Positions 34,488-43,213 of a stretch of 64,000 nt of DNA are shown in pieces. The translations under genes and the position numbers were made by a program. Origin of the DNA: Alphaproteobacteria bacterium (GTDB taxonomy: Bacteria > Pseudomonadota > Alphaproteobacteria > ATCC43930 > CGMCC-115725); NCBI GenBank assembly GCA_019240125.1, contig JAFAYW010000129.1, positions 1 to 64,000 of the forward strand, read 5' to 3'. A model generated the notes under the pieces. That model was given only the letters and a program-made list of their open reading frames with translations, was not told the DNA's origin and did not search any database. The first letter of the stretch is position 1. Each line of letters starts with the position of its first letter.

Positions 34488-35222
34488 ATGAATGACGTAG
34501 CCCGCGATAATTGTGCGATCGCCCGCCACTTAATCCGTGGCAGCCTCCACGGCGCTCTGGGCACATTGCTCGACGGCCAGCCCTATGTTTCATTGGTGGC
34601 TCTGGCCTGTGATGCCGAGCGGCGGCCGCTCCTGCTGCTATCCGATCTGGCGCAGCACACCCGCAACCTGCGGGCCGACCCGCGTATTTCGCTGCTCCTC
34701 GACGATGTCGCGGGGCATCCGGACCCGCTCGCAGGAGCGCGCCTGTCATTGATTGGACAGGCCGAGCTGTTCGATGAGGCCGCCGCGGTTGCTCGTTTTG
34801 TCGCCCGCCATCCCGGCAGCGCGTCCTATGCCGGTTTTGGCGATTTCCATCTCTATCGTATCACCGTCGAGCGCGGACATCTGGTTGCCGGATTTGGCCG
34901 GATCGCCTGGGTCGATGCGAAAGCGCTACAGGGGACCGCTGCCGCAGCCCTGGTGGCTGCCGAAGCGGAAATTGTGGCGCACATGAATGCCGACCACCGC
35001 GACGCTCTGTCACTCTATGCCGAGAACCTTCTGCGCCAGCCCGCCGGCGCGTGGCTGATGACCGGCATCGACCCCGACGGGATCGATCTGCGATGCGAGG
35101 CCAAGACCGCGCGGATCGAGTTTGACGCGCCGGTACTGGATCCTGCTGCCGCCCGTCAGGCGCTTGTCGCCCTGGCTAGCCGCGCCCGCCGCGGTGATGG
35201 GGCCAGCACCGCCGGTAGCTAA
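34488..35222 (+). CDS. HugZ/HutZ-like heme-utilisation family protein
   Basis: 244 aa: an N-terminal split-barrel flavin-binding-like domain (residues about 10-150) and a C-terminal DUF2470 domain. HMNADHRDAL near residue 167 supplies the conserved His that binds heme iron in HugZ. The family degrades or traffics heme. No iron-uptake genes are nearby, so a role in heme breakdown is family inference. It is convergent with the ion-channel gene, with a 4-nt overlap of the stop codons. Confidence 0.85.
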   Translation: MNDVARDNCAIARHLIRGSLHGALGTLLDGQPYVSLVALACDAERRPLLLLSDLAQHTRNLRADPRISLLLDDVAGHPDPLAGARLSLIGQAELFDEAAAVARFVARHPGSASYAGFGDFHLYRITVERGHLVAGFGRIAWVDAKALQGTAAAALVAAEAEIVAHMNADHRDALSLYAENLLRQPAGAWLMTGIDPDGIDLRCEAKTARIEFDAPVLDPAAARQALVALASRARRGDGASTAGS

Positions 35223-36394
35223 TTATGTGCGCCCGCTACCGCCGCGACAGGCCGGGCGGGTGGATGCAGGCGTTTTGACGCCTCCTCGCGGATGACGCGC
35301 GCCAGTTCCGGGTGACGCGCCATCAACTCGTGGAAATCGACAATATCGAGGGCAAGCAGGGTACAGGATTGTACTGCCACCACGGTGGCGTTGCGCGGCT
35401 CACCGGTGAGCAGCGCCAATTCGCCAAAGAACTGCCCCGCTCCGAGATAGAGCGAGCCCGCGGCCAACTGGATCTCGACTTCGCCCTCGACGACAAAATA
35501 CATGCAGTCGCCCGGTTCGCCGCGGCGCACAACCACCGCGCCGCTCGGGTAGTCGCGCGGGCGCAACAGGCGCGCCACCTCGGCAATCAGCGATGCGCCG
35601 ATATTGTGGAAAAACGGGACTTTGGCGACGAGTTCCCAGGTACGCAAGAACTCGAGCCGACGCAGCTCCTCGGCGTACCCATTGACGAGGATACCGGTCC
35701 ACAGCGCAAAAATCAAGATGCCGCCGACCATGACGACGCCGGACAGCGCCCGCCCGGCAACCGTCGCCGGCACGATATCGCCGTAACCGGTTGTCGTCAT
35801 CGTCACGATGCCCCACCACAAAGCGGCCGGGATCGAGGCGAACGCTTCCGGGTTTTCCGGATGTGCGTTGCGTTCCAGCAGGTAGGCGATACTGGCGGCG
35901 CTGAGCAGAACGATGCAGAAGCCGAGCAGCACCGACAGGATCGCCTGCCGGGCATTGCCAATAACTCGCCCGAGGCTGGCCAGCCCCGGCGAGTACCGCA
36001 CGTATTTGAAAGCCCAGACAAACCCGACCAAGACGGTCTGCGGACCGCGCACCAGGGCCGCCACCCCCGGAAGGGCGCTGATCAGATCAAAGATCCCGGC
36101 GAAGGAGGTGGCCCATGCGATTCGCGCCCCAACGGTGCCGCGATGCTCGCCGCCCGGCAGTTCGGGTGCGGTGTAAAGACGCGCCCCATACTCGAGCAGG
36201 AAGAACGCCGCCGCCACGTAAAAACCAATGGCGAGCGGAACCCCATAGGCGGCCTCCAGGGGCTCCACGGTCGAGGCGAGCATCACCCCGATGCCAAGCG
36301 CCACCATCAGGTGATGCACTGCGCGAAACAGCCGGGCGGACGGCGAGCCGTCTTCCGCCCGCATCATCAAGTATAAGCGGCGCCGCCGTGTCAT
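35219..36394 (-). CDS. Six-helix potassium channel with cyclic-nucleotide-binding domain
   Basis: 391 aa from the ATG at 36394. It resembles the prokaryotic CNG channel MlotiK1. Transmembrane helices S1-S6 span about residues 20-245. The pore filter TTTGYGDIVPAT is potassium-type. The S4 segment (VRYSPGLASLGRVIG) has few positive charges, so voltage gating is unlikely. The C-terminal cAMP/cGMP pocket is complete: FGELALLTGEPRNATV has the Glu and Arg that bind the cyclic phosphate. A longer frame from 36523 has no good start context. Confidence 0.93.
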   Translation of the reverse strand: MTRRRRLYLMMRAEDGSPSARLFRAVHHLMVALGIGVMLASTVEPLEAAYGVPLAIGFYVAAAFFLLEYGARLYTAPELPGGEHRGTVGARIAWATSFAGIFDLISALPGVAALVRGPQTVLVGFVWAFKYVRYSPGLASLGRVIGNARQAILSVLLGFCIVLLSAASIAYLLERNAHPENPEAFASIPAALWWGIVTMTTTGYGDIVPATVAGRALSGVVMVGGILIFALWTGILVNGYAEELRRLEFLRTWELVAKVPFFHNIGASLIAEVARLLRPRDYPSGAVVVRRGEPGDCMYFVVEGEVEIQLAAGSLYLGAGQFFGELALLTGEPRNATVVAVQSCTLLALDIVDFHELMARHPELARVIREEASKRLHPPARPVAAVAGAHN

Positions 36395-36537
36395 GCCGTC
36401 ATTTAGGCATACGCATGGGCTCGCCGGAATAGCCGGCGGTGTCTCATGCGGGGTATTCAGCCGCCGGCCTGCGCGTTTCCCGAGACAGGCGATCTTTGGT
36501 ATAGAACGCGCTTCCGAGACCACCGGCTTTTCCGTTC

Positions 36538-38508
36538 GTGCCTGTGCTGCCGAAATCCCGCCGCGCCGTTCTGGCGTTCCTCCACGATGTAACGATGGCG
36601 GCGCTCTCGTTCGCGATGGCGATGTATCTTCGGCTCGGCGAAGCGGTGCTCGGCTACGAGCCGCGGCTGATCCTGCTTTATTGCGTTGCCTTTACGGCGA
36701 TCGCTGCGGTGATCTTTCTGCTGACCGGATTGTATCGGGGGATCTGGCGTTATGCCTCGTTGCCCGACCTGATCAATATCGCACGCGCCGCAACGCTGAC
36801 CGAGTTGGTCTTCCTACCCGTCATGTTTTTCTTCACCCGGCTCGACGCCTTGCCGCGTTCGATTCTGCTGATCGACTGGCTGGTGCTTATTGCGCTGCTC
36901 GGGGCCCCGCGCCTCGGCTATCGCATCTTCAAGGATCGCGGCCTCGACCACCTGCTTGAACGCAACGGCCGCGCCGCCCGTATTCCAGTCTTGTTGATCA
37001 GCACGAAAGAGGGCGCTGACAGCTTCATCCGCGAGACGGCGCGCGATCCCGATGCGCTGTACCGTGTCGTCGGCATTTTATCCGACACGAGCGCCCGGGT
37101 CGGTCGTGAAATCTATGGCATCCCGGTTCTCGGCACGCTGGACAGGCTGGAGCAGGTTGTGGCCGATCTTGATCGGAGGGGTCGGCGTCCACAGAAGCTG
37201 GTGATTACGGCACAGGCGATGCCCGGCGCCGAGGTGAGGCGGCTGCTTGACCGTGCCGAGACCTTGGCGATTCCCTTGGCGCGGGCGCCGCGCTCCACCG
37301 AATTCCAGCAGACGCGTGCCGATAACGCGCGGCCGATCGAGCCGATCGCACTCGAAGATTTGCTGGGACGTCCGCAGGCGGTGCTCGATCGCGAGGGCGT
37401 CGTTCGGCTGATCCGCGGACGCTGCGTCCTGGTGACCGGCGCCGGCGGCACGATTGGCTCGGAACTGACCCGCCAGATCGCGGCCCTGGCGCCTGACCGG
37501 CTCGTCCTGGTCGATAGCAGCGAGTTCCTGCTCTACTCGATCGATGGGGAATTGCGGGAGCGTTGGCCAGGCCTCTCGATCCGCCCCCTGCTGGCCGATG
37601 TACGTGACCGCCACCGCATCGAGGCGGTAATCGGTGGCGAGCAGCCGCAGATCGTGTTTCACGCCGCGGCCCTCAAGCATGTTCCGATGGTCGAGGCCAA
37701 CCCCGTCGAAGGCGTGCTGACCAATGTGATCGGCACTCGCAATGTCGCCGAGGCGGCGCGCGCTCACGGCGTCTCACAGATGGTGATGATCTCGACCGAC
37801 AAGGCGGTCGATCCGGCGAGCGTGATGGGCGCGACCAAGCGGCTGGCCGAGGCGATCTGCCAGGCGCTGGATGTCCAGGAATCGCGCCGGGAGGCACCCG
37901 GAAGGCCCGGGATAATGGGCACACGTATCGTGACGGTGCGATTCGGCAATGTGCTCGGCTCGACCGGCTCGGTCGTGCCCCTCTTCACGCGGCAATTGGC
38001 GGCCGGCGGCCCGCTGACGGTTACCCACCCCGAGATGACGCGGTTTTTCATGACTGTGCGCGAGGCGGTGGAACTCGTGCTGGAGGCGTCGGCGAGCGCG
38101 CCCGAACCCGAACAAGGCGACTTGCGCGGCAAGATCTTCGTTCTCGACATGGGTGAGCCGGTCAAGATCGTCGATCTTGCGCGGCAGATGATCCGTCTTG
38201 CCGGCCTGACCCCCGATCGCGACATCAAAATCGACTTTATTGGTTTGCGTCCCGGCGAAAAATTGCATGAGGCATTGTTTCACGGCGCCGAAGCGCCCAT
38301 CCCGACGGTCAATCCGGCTTTGCGGCTGGCCGCGCCGCGTACCGCCGACTATGCCGTCCTCGCCCGCTCTGTCGATGAGTTGGAAGAACACGCTCGCGCT
38401 GGCCGGGAAATCCGCACGCTCGACCTGCTCGGCCGCCTCGTCCCTGAATACCACGCCCCCGGTGCCATCCCCTCGCCCGCGGCGACTGCATCTGCGGCGC
38501 GGGTTTAG
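36538..38508 (+). CDS. FlaA1/CapD/WbpM-type nucleoside-diphosphate-sugar 4,6-dehydratase
   Basis: 656 aa, GTG start at 36538. The N-terminal third has four membrane helices (such as LILLYCVAFTAIAAVIFLLTG and ILLIDWLVLIALLGAP) and a CoA-binding-like linker. The C-terminal half is an extended short-chain dehydrogenase: NAD motif VTGAGGTIGSEL (about residue 298) and STDKAVDPASVMGATKRLAE, with the Met-x-x-x-Lys catalytic pair typical of the WbpM class instead of Tyr-x-x-x-Lys. It probably makes a UDP-4-keto-6-deoxy sugar for surface polysaccharide or O-antigen, but no glycosyltransferases lie beside it. Confidence 0.9.
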   Translation: MPVLPKSRRAVLAFLHDVTMAALSFAMAMYLRLGEAVLGYEPRLILLYCVAFTAIAAVIFLLTGLYRGIWRYASLPDLINIARAATLTELVFLPVMFFFTRLDALPRSILLIDWLVLIALLGAPRLGYRIFKDRGLDHLLERNGRAARIPVLLISTKEGADSFIRETARDPDALYRVVGILSDTSARVGREIYGIPVLGTLDRLEQVVADLDRRGRRPQKLVITAQAMPGAEVRRLLDRAETLAIPLARAPRSTEFQQTRADNARPIEPIALEDLLGRPQAVLDREGVVRLIRGRCVLVTGAGGTIGSELTRQIAALAPDRLVLVDSSEFLLYSIDGELRERWPGLSIRPLLADVRDRHRIEAVIGGEQPQIVFHAAALKHVPMVEANPVEGVLTNVIGTRNVAEAARAHGVSQMVMISTDKAVDPASVMGATKRLAEAICQALDVQESRREAPGRPGIMGTRIVTVRFGNVLGSTGSVVPLFTRQLAAGGPLTVTHPEMTRFFMTVREAVELVLEASASAPEPEQGDLRGKIFVLDMGEPVKIVDLARQMIRLAGLTPDRDIKIDFIGLRPGEKLHEALFHGAEAPIPTVNPALRLAAPRTADYAVLARSVDELEEHARAGREIRTLDLLGRLVPEYHAPGAIPSPAATASAARV

Positions 38509-38613
38509 CGCCTCCCCGTCGCGTCCGACCCACGCCCCTTTCGGCGATCACACATCCTTTTTTGCGCATCCTCGGCGGGAGCCCGGGTCCACTCGTCCTA
38601 AGGAGGATTGATG

Positions 38614-38635
38614 GCTCCCGGCTGTCGCCGGGAGC
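38614..38635. terminator. Hairpin between convergent capD-like and ltnD-like genes
   Basis: GCTCCCGGC and GCCGGGAGC form a perfect 9-bp GC-rich stem with a TGTC loop. It lies between two convergent genes and could stop transcription from both sides, though no T-run follows. Confidence 0.5.
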
Positions 38636-38676
38636 GCGAAGGGGTCATTGACGCGCGATTTAGGCGGGAAGACGGA

Positions 38677-39603
38677 TTACGGCGCCGCCGGGCCGGGAAG
38701 ATCGAGGCCGGCGATCTTGGCATAGAGGCGCGCGACCGAGGCGTCGTCGTCATGGCCCATTCCTGCGCTCGCCGTCATCAGAAAGAGCTGTAACGCCGCC
38801 CCGGCGAGCGGCGTTGGAAAGCGCTCGGCGCGAGCGATGTCCTCGACGATGCCGAGATCCTTCACAAAAATCTCAACGGCGCTGCGCGGCGTGTAGTCGC
38901 CCTCGACGACGTGCGGGCCGCGGTTTTGAAACATCCATGAACTGCCGGCGGCATTGGAGATGACCTCGTAGACTTGCGCGAGGTCGAGGCCGAGCTTCGT
39001 CGCAAAGGTCAGCGCCTCGCAGGCGGCGGCGATGTGAACGCCGGCGAGAAGCTGGTTGACCATCTTAAAGGCGGCACCTGTGCCGATATCCTCGCCGAGG
39101 TGATAAACCGTCTGCGCCATCGCTTCGAGAAATGGGCGAGCTGCCTCATAGGTCACCGTAGGCCCGGATACCAGGAAGGTCAGTGCACCTTCGGCGGCGC
39201 GTACCGAGCCGCCGCTCATCGGCGCGTCGAGGTAAAGCGCGCCCCGTTCCGCGGCCGCCGCGGCGAACCGGCGGGCCTCGCTCGGTGCCATCGTCGCACA
39301 GGAAATCGCGATACCGCCGTCGCGCAGTGCCGGCACGGCTCCCGCCCCGCCGAACAATACGGTCTCGGTCTGCGCCGCGTTCACCACGACGCTGAGCACC
39401 GCGTCGGCGTCGTGCGCCGCCTCGGCCGGGTCGGTAGCAGTGATGATCCCTGCGGCGCGCGCGGCCGCCAACGCCTCCGGGGCGCGGTCGCAACCGCTGA
39501 CCTCGTAGCCCGCGCGCGCTAACGATGTCGCCATGCCGAGGCCCATCGAGCCGAGACCGATGACCGCGATCTTACGCTGATTGCGAGCGGCGGTATCCGT
39601 CAT
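38677..39603 (-). CDS. NAD-dependent L-threonate-type dehydrogenase (beta-hydroxyacid dehydrogenase family)
   Basis: 308 aa. Rossmann motif VIGLGSMGLGMATSLARAGY, with SGCDRAPEAL after the second strand (Asp suggests NAD). Substrate motif DAPMSGGSVRAA (about residue 125) and catalytic lysine in GAAFKMVNQLLAGVHIA. FPTPLAGAALQLFL near the C-terminus is typical of the LtnD branch, which oxidises L-threonate or D-erythronate. The usual partner genes otnI/otnC/denD are absent, so the exact substrate is uncertain. Confidence 0.82.
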   Translation of the reverse strand: MTDTAARNQRKIAVIGLGSMGLGMATSLARAGYEVSGCDRAPEALAAARAAGIITATDPAEAAHDADAVLSVVVNAAQTETVLFGGAGAVPALRDGGIAISCATMAPSEARRFAAAAAERGALYLDAPMSGGSVRAAEGALTFLVSGPTVTYEAARPFLEAMAQTVYHLGEDIGTGAAFKMVNQLLAGVHIAAACEALTFATKLGLDLAQVYEVISNAAGSSWMFQNRGPHVVEGDYTPRSAVEIFVKDLGIVEDIARAERFPTPLAGAALQLFLMTASAGMGHDDDASVARLYAKIAGLDLPGPAAP

Positions 39604-39633
39604 GGCGCGGGGCTCCAGTTGTTTAAAGAGACG

Positions 39634-40077
39634 CTATGCGCCTTCGACCTCGAGGACGAAGTCAATATTGCCGCGGGTCGCGTGGCTATAGGGACAGATT
39701 TTGTCGTGGGTCTCCTGGACCAGCGAGCGCGCCTCCTCGACCGGCAGGGTCGGCACCTTGACATGCATCTTGACGGCAATGCCGAAGCCCCCGCCCTCGC
39801 GCGGACCGACGGAGGTTGAACAGGTCACAACCGTTCCGGCGACATTCTTTTTGTGCTGATGCGCGACGAATTCGATGGCGCCCCCGAAACAGGCGGCATA
39901 GCCGGCGGCAAACAGATGTTCGGGCGTCGTCGTGTTGGGCAGCCCCGGCCCGCCCATCTCCTTGCGGACTGACAGGTCGACGCTGACAGAATGGTCCGTC
40001 GTTTCGGAGTGCCCGTTGCGGCCGCCGGTGTTGGTCGCGGTTGCGGTGACGAGCGGTTTGATCGTATGAGCAGCCAT
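39634..40077 (-). CDS. ohr: Organic hydroperoxide resistance protein (Ohr)
   Basis: 147 aa from the ATG at 40077, preceded by a strong GGAGGCT site. Ohr/OsmC family thiol peroxidase that reduces organic hydroperoxides. The peroxidatic Cys is in AAGYAACFGGAIEF and the resolving Cys in DKICPYSHATRGN. It has the Ohr ending NIDFVLEVEG. A regulator of the OhrR type is not adjacent. It lies 29 nt downstream of the solute-binding-protein gene, so read-through is possible, although the functions look unrelated. Confidence 0.93.
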   Translation of the reverse strand: MAAHTIKPLVTATATNTGGRNGHSETTDHSVSVDLSVRKEMGGPGLPNTTTPEHLFAAGYAACFGGAIEFVAHQHKKNVAGTVVTCSTSVGPREGGGFGIAVKMHVKVPTLPVEEARSLVQETHDKICPYSHATRGNIDFVLEVEGA

Positions 40078-40106
40078 CCGAGCCTCCTCCGTTACGTGCC
40101 AGCAGA

Positions 40107-41714
40107 TCACTTGTCGAGCCAGATCTGCGCCAGATCCTGGTTCACATAATGGCTCGGGCTGATCTTGAACCCTTTGACATAGCTGCGATACGGCACAATG
40201 CGATAACGCCACAGCAACAGGATTTCATGAGCGTGCGTGTCCAGCACCAGCTTCTCGAACTCGCGCATCAAGGCGCGCTGCTTGGTGAAGTCGGTTTCGC
40301 GCAGCATGCGGTTATAGAGATCGACTTCTTCGGGATCCTCGAAATTCGCGAAGTTCGCGGTCGAGACCGAGTGCGGCAGGTATTTCGTACCGTCGAGCAG
40401 CGGGTTGACGATGTTCTGGCAGTCGCCATCGATCGCGGCGGCAAATTCGGCGTTGTTCATGGCCTCCGTAAAGGGGCCGGTCGAAAGCACCCGCTGCGTC
40501 GCATGCACGCCGATCTTGCTCCACTCGCCGATGGCCCACAGCGCGTTGAATTTGTAGGGCTGATCGACGTTGCGGTTGAGCAATTCGAAACTGAGATTGT
40601 CGGCTCCCGCCTCATGCAATAGCCGCCGCGCCTCGGTCCGCGACTTCTCGATGTCGGGCCAGTAGCCGGCAAGCTGCTCGAGTTCCGCCTTTGTTGCGGC
40701 GAGCGGCGAACTCGGAAAGGCGACGCCACCGACCGTCTTCATGATCGAGATCTTCGACATCCCAGTCGCGCCGTTCCAACGGTCGAACGCCAGGGTCAGG
40801 GCGCGCCGCACCCGGACATCGTCAAACGGTTTGTGCTTGTGGTTGAGGGTGACGAGGCTGCCGCAGTTCCAGTCGCTTTCCTGCACCGTGATCTGGTCAC
40901 CGAGCGCGGCTTTCAATTCGTCGCGCGTTGCCGGCGGAAAGCTGCGGAATTCGATCGCGGCGCGGTCGCTCTTGATCGCCGCCACCCGCACCGCCTGTTT
41001 TTCGGAGAAAATGCCGACGAAACCATCAAGGTACGGCAACCGCGCGCGGTAATAATCGGGGTTGCGTTCACCCGCGATCGACTGTCCGGCCTGATATTCC
41101 TTGAGTCGGAAGGGGCCGGAGCCCAGCACATTGCTTTCGTACCAGTGCGGATCGCGATCGAGGATCGCCTTCTTATAGATAAAGCTATAGGGGTCGGCGA
41201 GCGCAGGGATGAACGCCTTGGTGCCGTATTTCAGGTGGAAGACGACGGTCTTGGGGTCGGGCGCCTCGATCTTGTCGATCATTGAGTAATAGCCTCGGCG
41301 CACGCTGATCACGCCATCCGGCGGAAAGACGATCTCGTTCCAACTGGCCGCCACGTCGTCGGCGGTCAGCGGCGAACCGTCGGTGAATTTGACATCGCCT
41401 CGGATCGTGAAGGTGTAGGTGCGCCCGTTATCGGTCGGCTCCGGTATCGCGGTGCACAGATCGCAGACGAAATCTGCGGTGGAGGCCGGGTTCTCCGGAT
41501 CGGCCCGCACCAGGACGCTGTAGAACGGCGCCATAGCGTGAATCGTCGCGAAAGTATTTTCGCGGTGCCCGTCAAAGCTCGGTGGCGCGTCTGCCGGGAT
41601 CATATAGGTCAGGATGCCGCCGCGCTTCGGCGTCTCCTCGGCAGCAATCACCCCACCCGACGACAGCGACAGCAACAGCGTCGCCGCCGCCATGATCATA
41701 GCCCTCGGTTGCAT
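40107..41714 (-). CDS. Family 5 (oligopeptide/nickel-type) extracellular solute-binding protein
   Basis: 535 aa from the ATG at 41714; a GTG four codons upstream is possible. The signal peptide (RAMIMAAATLLLSLSSGGV, cleavage near VIAAEE) has no lipobox Cys. The mature protein has the DppA/OppA-like fold: TYTFTIRGDVKFTDGSPLTADDVAASW is the family signature region, and the C-terminal IVPYRSYVKGF is typical. No permease or ATPase genes accompany it, so it is an orphan binding protein or uses a transporter encoded elsewhere. It is divergent from the amidohydrolase gene. Confidence 0.88.
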   Translation of the reverse strand: MQPRAMIMAAATLLLSLSSGGVIAAEETPKRGGILTYMIPADAPPSFDGHRENTFATIHAMAPFYSVLVRADPENPASTADFVCDLCTAIPEPTDNGRTYTFTIRGDVKFTDGSPLTADDVAASWNEIVFPPDGVISVRRGYYSMIDKIEAPDPKTVVFHLKYGTKAFIPALADPYSFIYKKAILDRDPHWYESNVLGSGPFRLKEYQAGQSIAGERNPDYYRARLPYLDGFVGIFSEKQAVRVAAIKSDRAAIEFRSFPPATRDELKAALGDQITVQESDWNCGSLVTLNHKHKPFDDVRVRRALTLAFDRWNGATGMSKISIMKTVGGVAFPSSPLAATKAELEQLAGYWPDIEKSRTEARRLLHEAGADNLSFELLNRNVDQPYKFNALWAIGEWSKIGVHATQRVLSTGPFTEAMNNAEFAAAIDGDCQNIVNPLLDGTKYLPHSVSTANFANFEDPEEVDLYNRMLRETDFTKQRALMREFEKLVLDTHAHEILLLWRYRIVPYRSYVKGFKISPSHYVNQDLAQIWLDK

Positions 41715-41949
41715 TCCCCACCCCACCCGGCTTTGAAGGGCTGGCGAGCAGCGCGTCGCCAGTCGAGTTTGCGGTCACCATAGGCACCACGGCTTGATAA
41801 CGGAAACGCACCGCAAGACCGCCGGCGCGGCGCCGGGAGTGCTGGCACGCCCTTTGCCGTGATCAAAGTGCGGAGCGAACCAAGATACCATGCCGGAGGG
41901 GCTGCTCAATGACCGGGTTGGATGAGCCAGCGGCGCAGCGGGAGGCCGC

Positions 41950-43188
41950 ATGAACCTCGACATGATCGTCCGCAACGCCCGCCTGCAGAGTAGAGCGAGC
42001 GTCGATGTCGGCATCGCCGCAGGCCGGATCGCATGCGTCGAGCCGAGAATTGCCGGCGAGGCCGAGATCGTTGATGTCGGTGGCCGGCTGGTGGTCCCCG
42101 GCTTTGTCGAGACGCACCTGCATCTCGACAAAGCCTGCATTCTCGACCGCTGCCATATCGAGGAAGGCACGCCGGCCGAGGCAGTGCGCCTCACCGCTGC
42201 CGCCAAGCGCGACTTCACGTTTGACGACATCGGGGCGCGCGGCAGTCGGCTGCTCGACAAATGTATCACGCAGGGCACCACGCGCATTCGCACGCACGTC
42301 GAGGTCGATCCAGGTATCGGCTTGCTTGGGGTCGAGGCGGTACAGCAGCTGGCGGCGGATTACGCCTGGGCGGTGGATATCGAGTTATGCGTATTTCCGC
42401 AGGAAGGATTGCTGAACAATCCCGGCACAGACGCTCTGATGGTCGCAGCGCTGGCGCGCGGCGCCCGGGTCGTCGGGGCGGCGCCTTATTTCGACAGCAA
42501 CCCGCGCGGGCAGATCGACCGGGTCTTCGAGATCGCGCGCGCCGCCGATTGCGATATCGACATGCACCTCGATCTTGGGGACACAACCGACGGCATGCAA
42601 GCGGAGTATGTCTGCCGCAAAACCGAGGAATATCGCTATGGCGGCCGGGTCGCGATCGGTCATGTCACACAGCTGTCGCTATTGCCGCCCGACCGCTTTG
42701 CCGCGATTGCGCGGCAACTGGCGAATGCCGGCGTCGCCGTGACCGTCCTGCCGGCCACCGACCTGTTTCTGACCGGTCGCCTTCAGACGCATGCAAAACC
42801 GCGCGGTGTGGTGCATGCCGCCGAGATCGTTGCGCATGGCGCGAACTGCTCGATTTCGACCAACAACGTGTTGAACCCGTTCACTCCTTTTGGCGACGCG
42901 TCGCTGATCCGCATGGCCAACCTCTATGCCAATGTGTGTCAGGTGAGTCAGCCAGTGCCCCTGGCCGAATGCCTGACGATGGTGACGTCCCGCGCGGCAC
43001 GCTTGATGCGCCTCCAGGATTATGGGATCGCGCCCGGCAACCCGGCCGATCTGGTGGTGCTCGACGCATACGATCCGGCTCTCGCAGTCGCCGAGATCGT
43101 GCCGGTGCTGTGGGGAATGAAGGGTGGCCGGCGCACTGTGACCCGGGCCCGCCCGATCTTGCACAAGCCAACGGGAGATGTGTCATGA
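41950..43188 (+). CDS. Cytosine deaminase-like amidohydrolase
   Basis: 412 aa, amidohydrolase superfamily. Metal ligands: HLHLDKA (about residues 56-62), a His in IRTHVEV (about 118), and TDLFL/SISTNNVLNPF in the barrel's C-terminal edge. The Asp expected at the end of strand 8 reads as Asn (TNNVLNPF), where cytosine deaminase has a SDNV-type sequence. The family hydrolyses C-N bonds in pyrimidines, creatinine or N-substituted amides. It is followed 25 nt later by a formamidase, so the two probably act in sequence on a nitrogen compound. Confidence 0.85.
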   Translation: MNLDMIVRNARLQSRASVDVGIAAGRIACVEPRIAGEAEIVDVGGRLVVPGFVETHLHLDKACILDRCHIEEGTPAEAVRLTAAAKRDFTFDDIGARGSRLLDKCITQGTTRIRTHVEVDPGIGLLGVEAVQQLAADYAWAVDIELCVFPQEGLLNNPGTDALMVAALARGARVVGAAPYFDSNPRGQIDRVFEIARAADCDIDMHLDLGDTTDGMQAEYVCRKTEEYRYGGRVAIGHVTQLSLLPPDRFAAIARQLANAGVAVTVLPATDLFLTGRLQTHAKPRGVVHAAEIVAHGANCSISTNNVLNPFTPFGDASLIRMANLYANVCQVSQPVPLAECLTMVTSRAARLMRLQDYGIAPGNPADLVVLDAYDPALAVAEIVPVLWGMKGGRRTVTRARPILHKPTGDVS

Positions 43189-43213
43189 CGCTGCCGCCGC
43201 GCAGGCTCCCGCA

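Noticed and set aside
38608-38793. A short plus-strand frame with a near-perfect AAGGAGG site before an ATG at 38611
   Set aside because: The site precedes a hairpin, and the frame runs antisense into the LtnD-like gene with an Arg-rich product of no known type.
41715-41949. A shared operator between the divergent binding-protein and amidohydrolase genes
   Set aside because: No symmetric site or clear -35/-10 pair could be found in the 235 nt.
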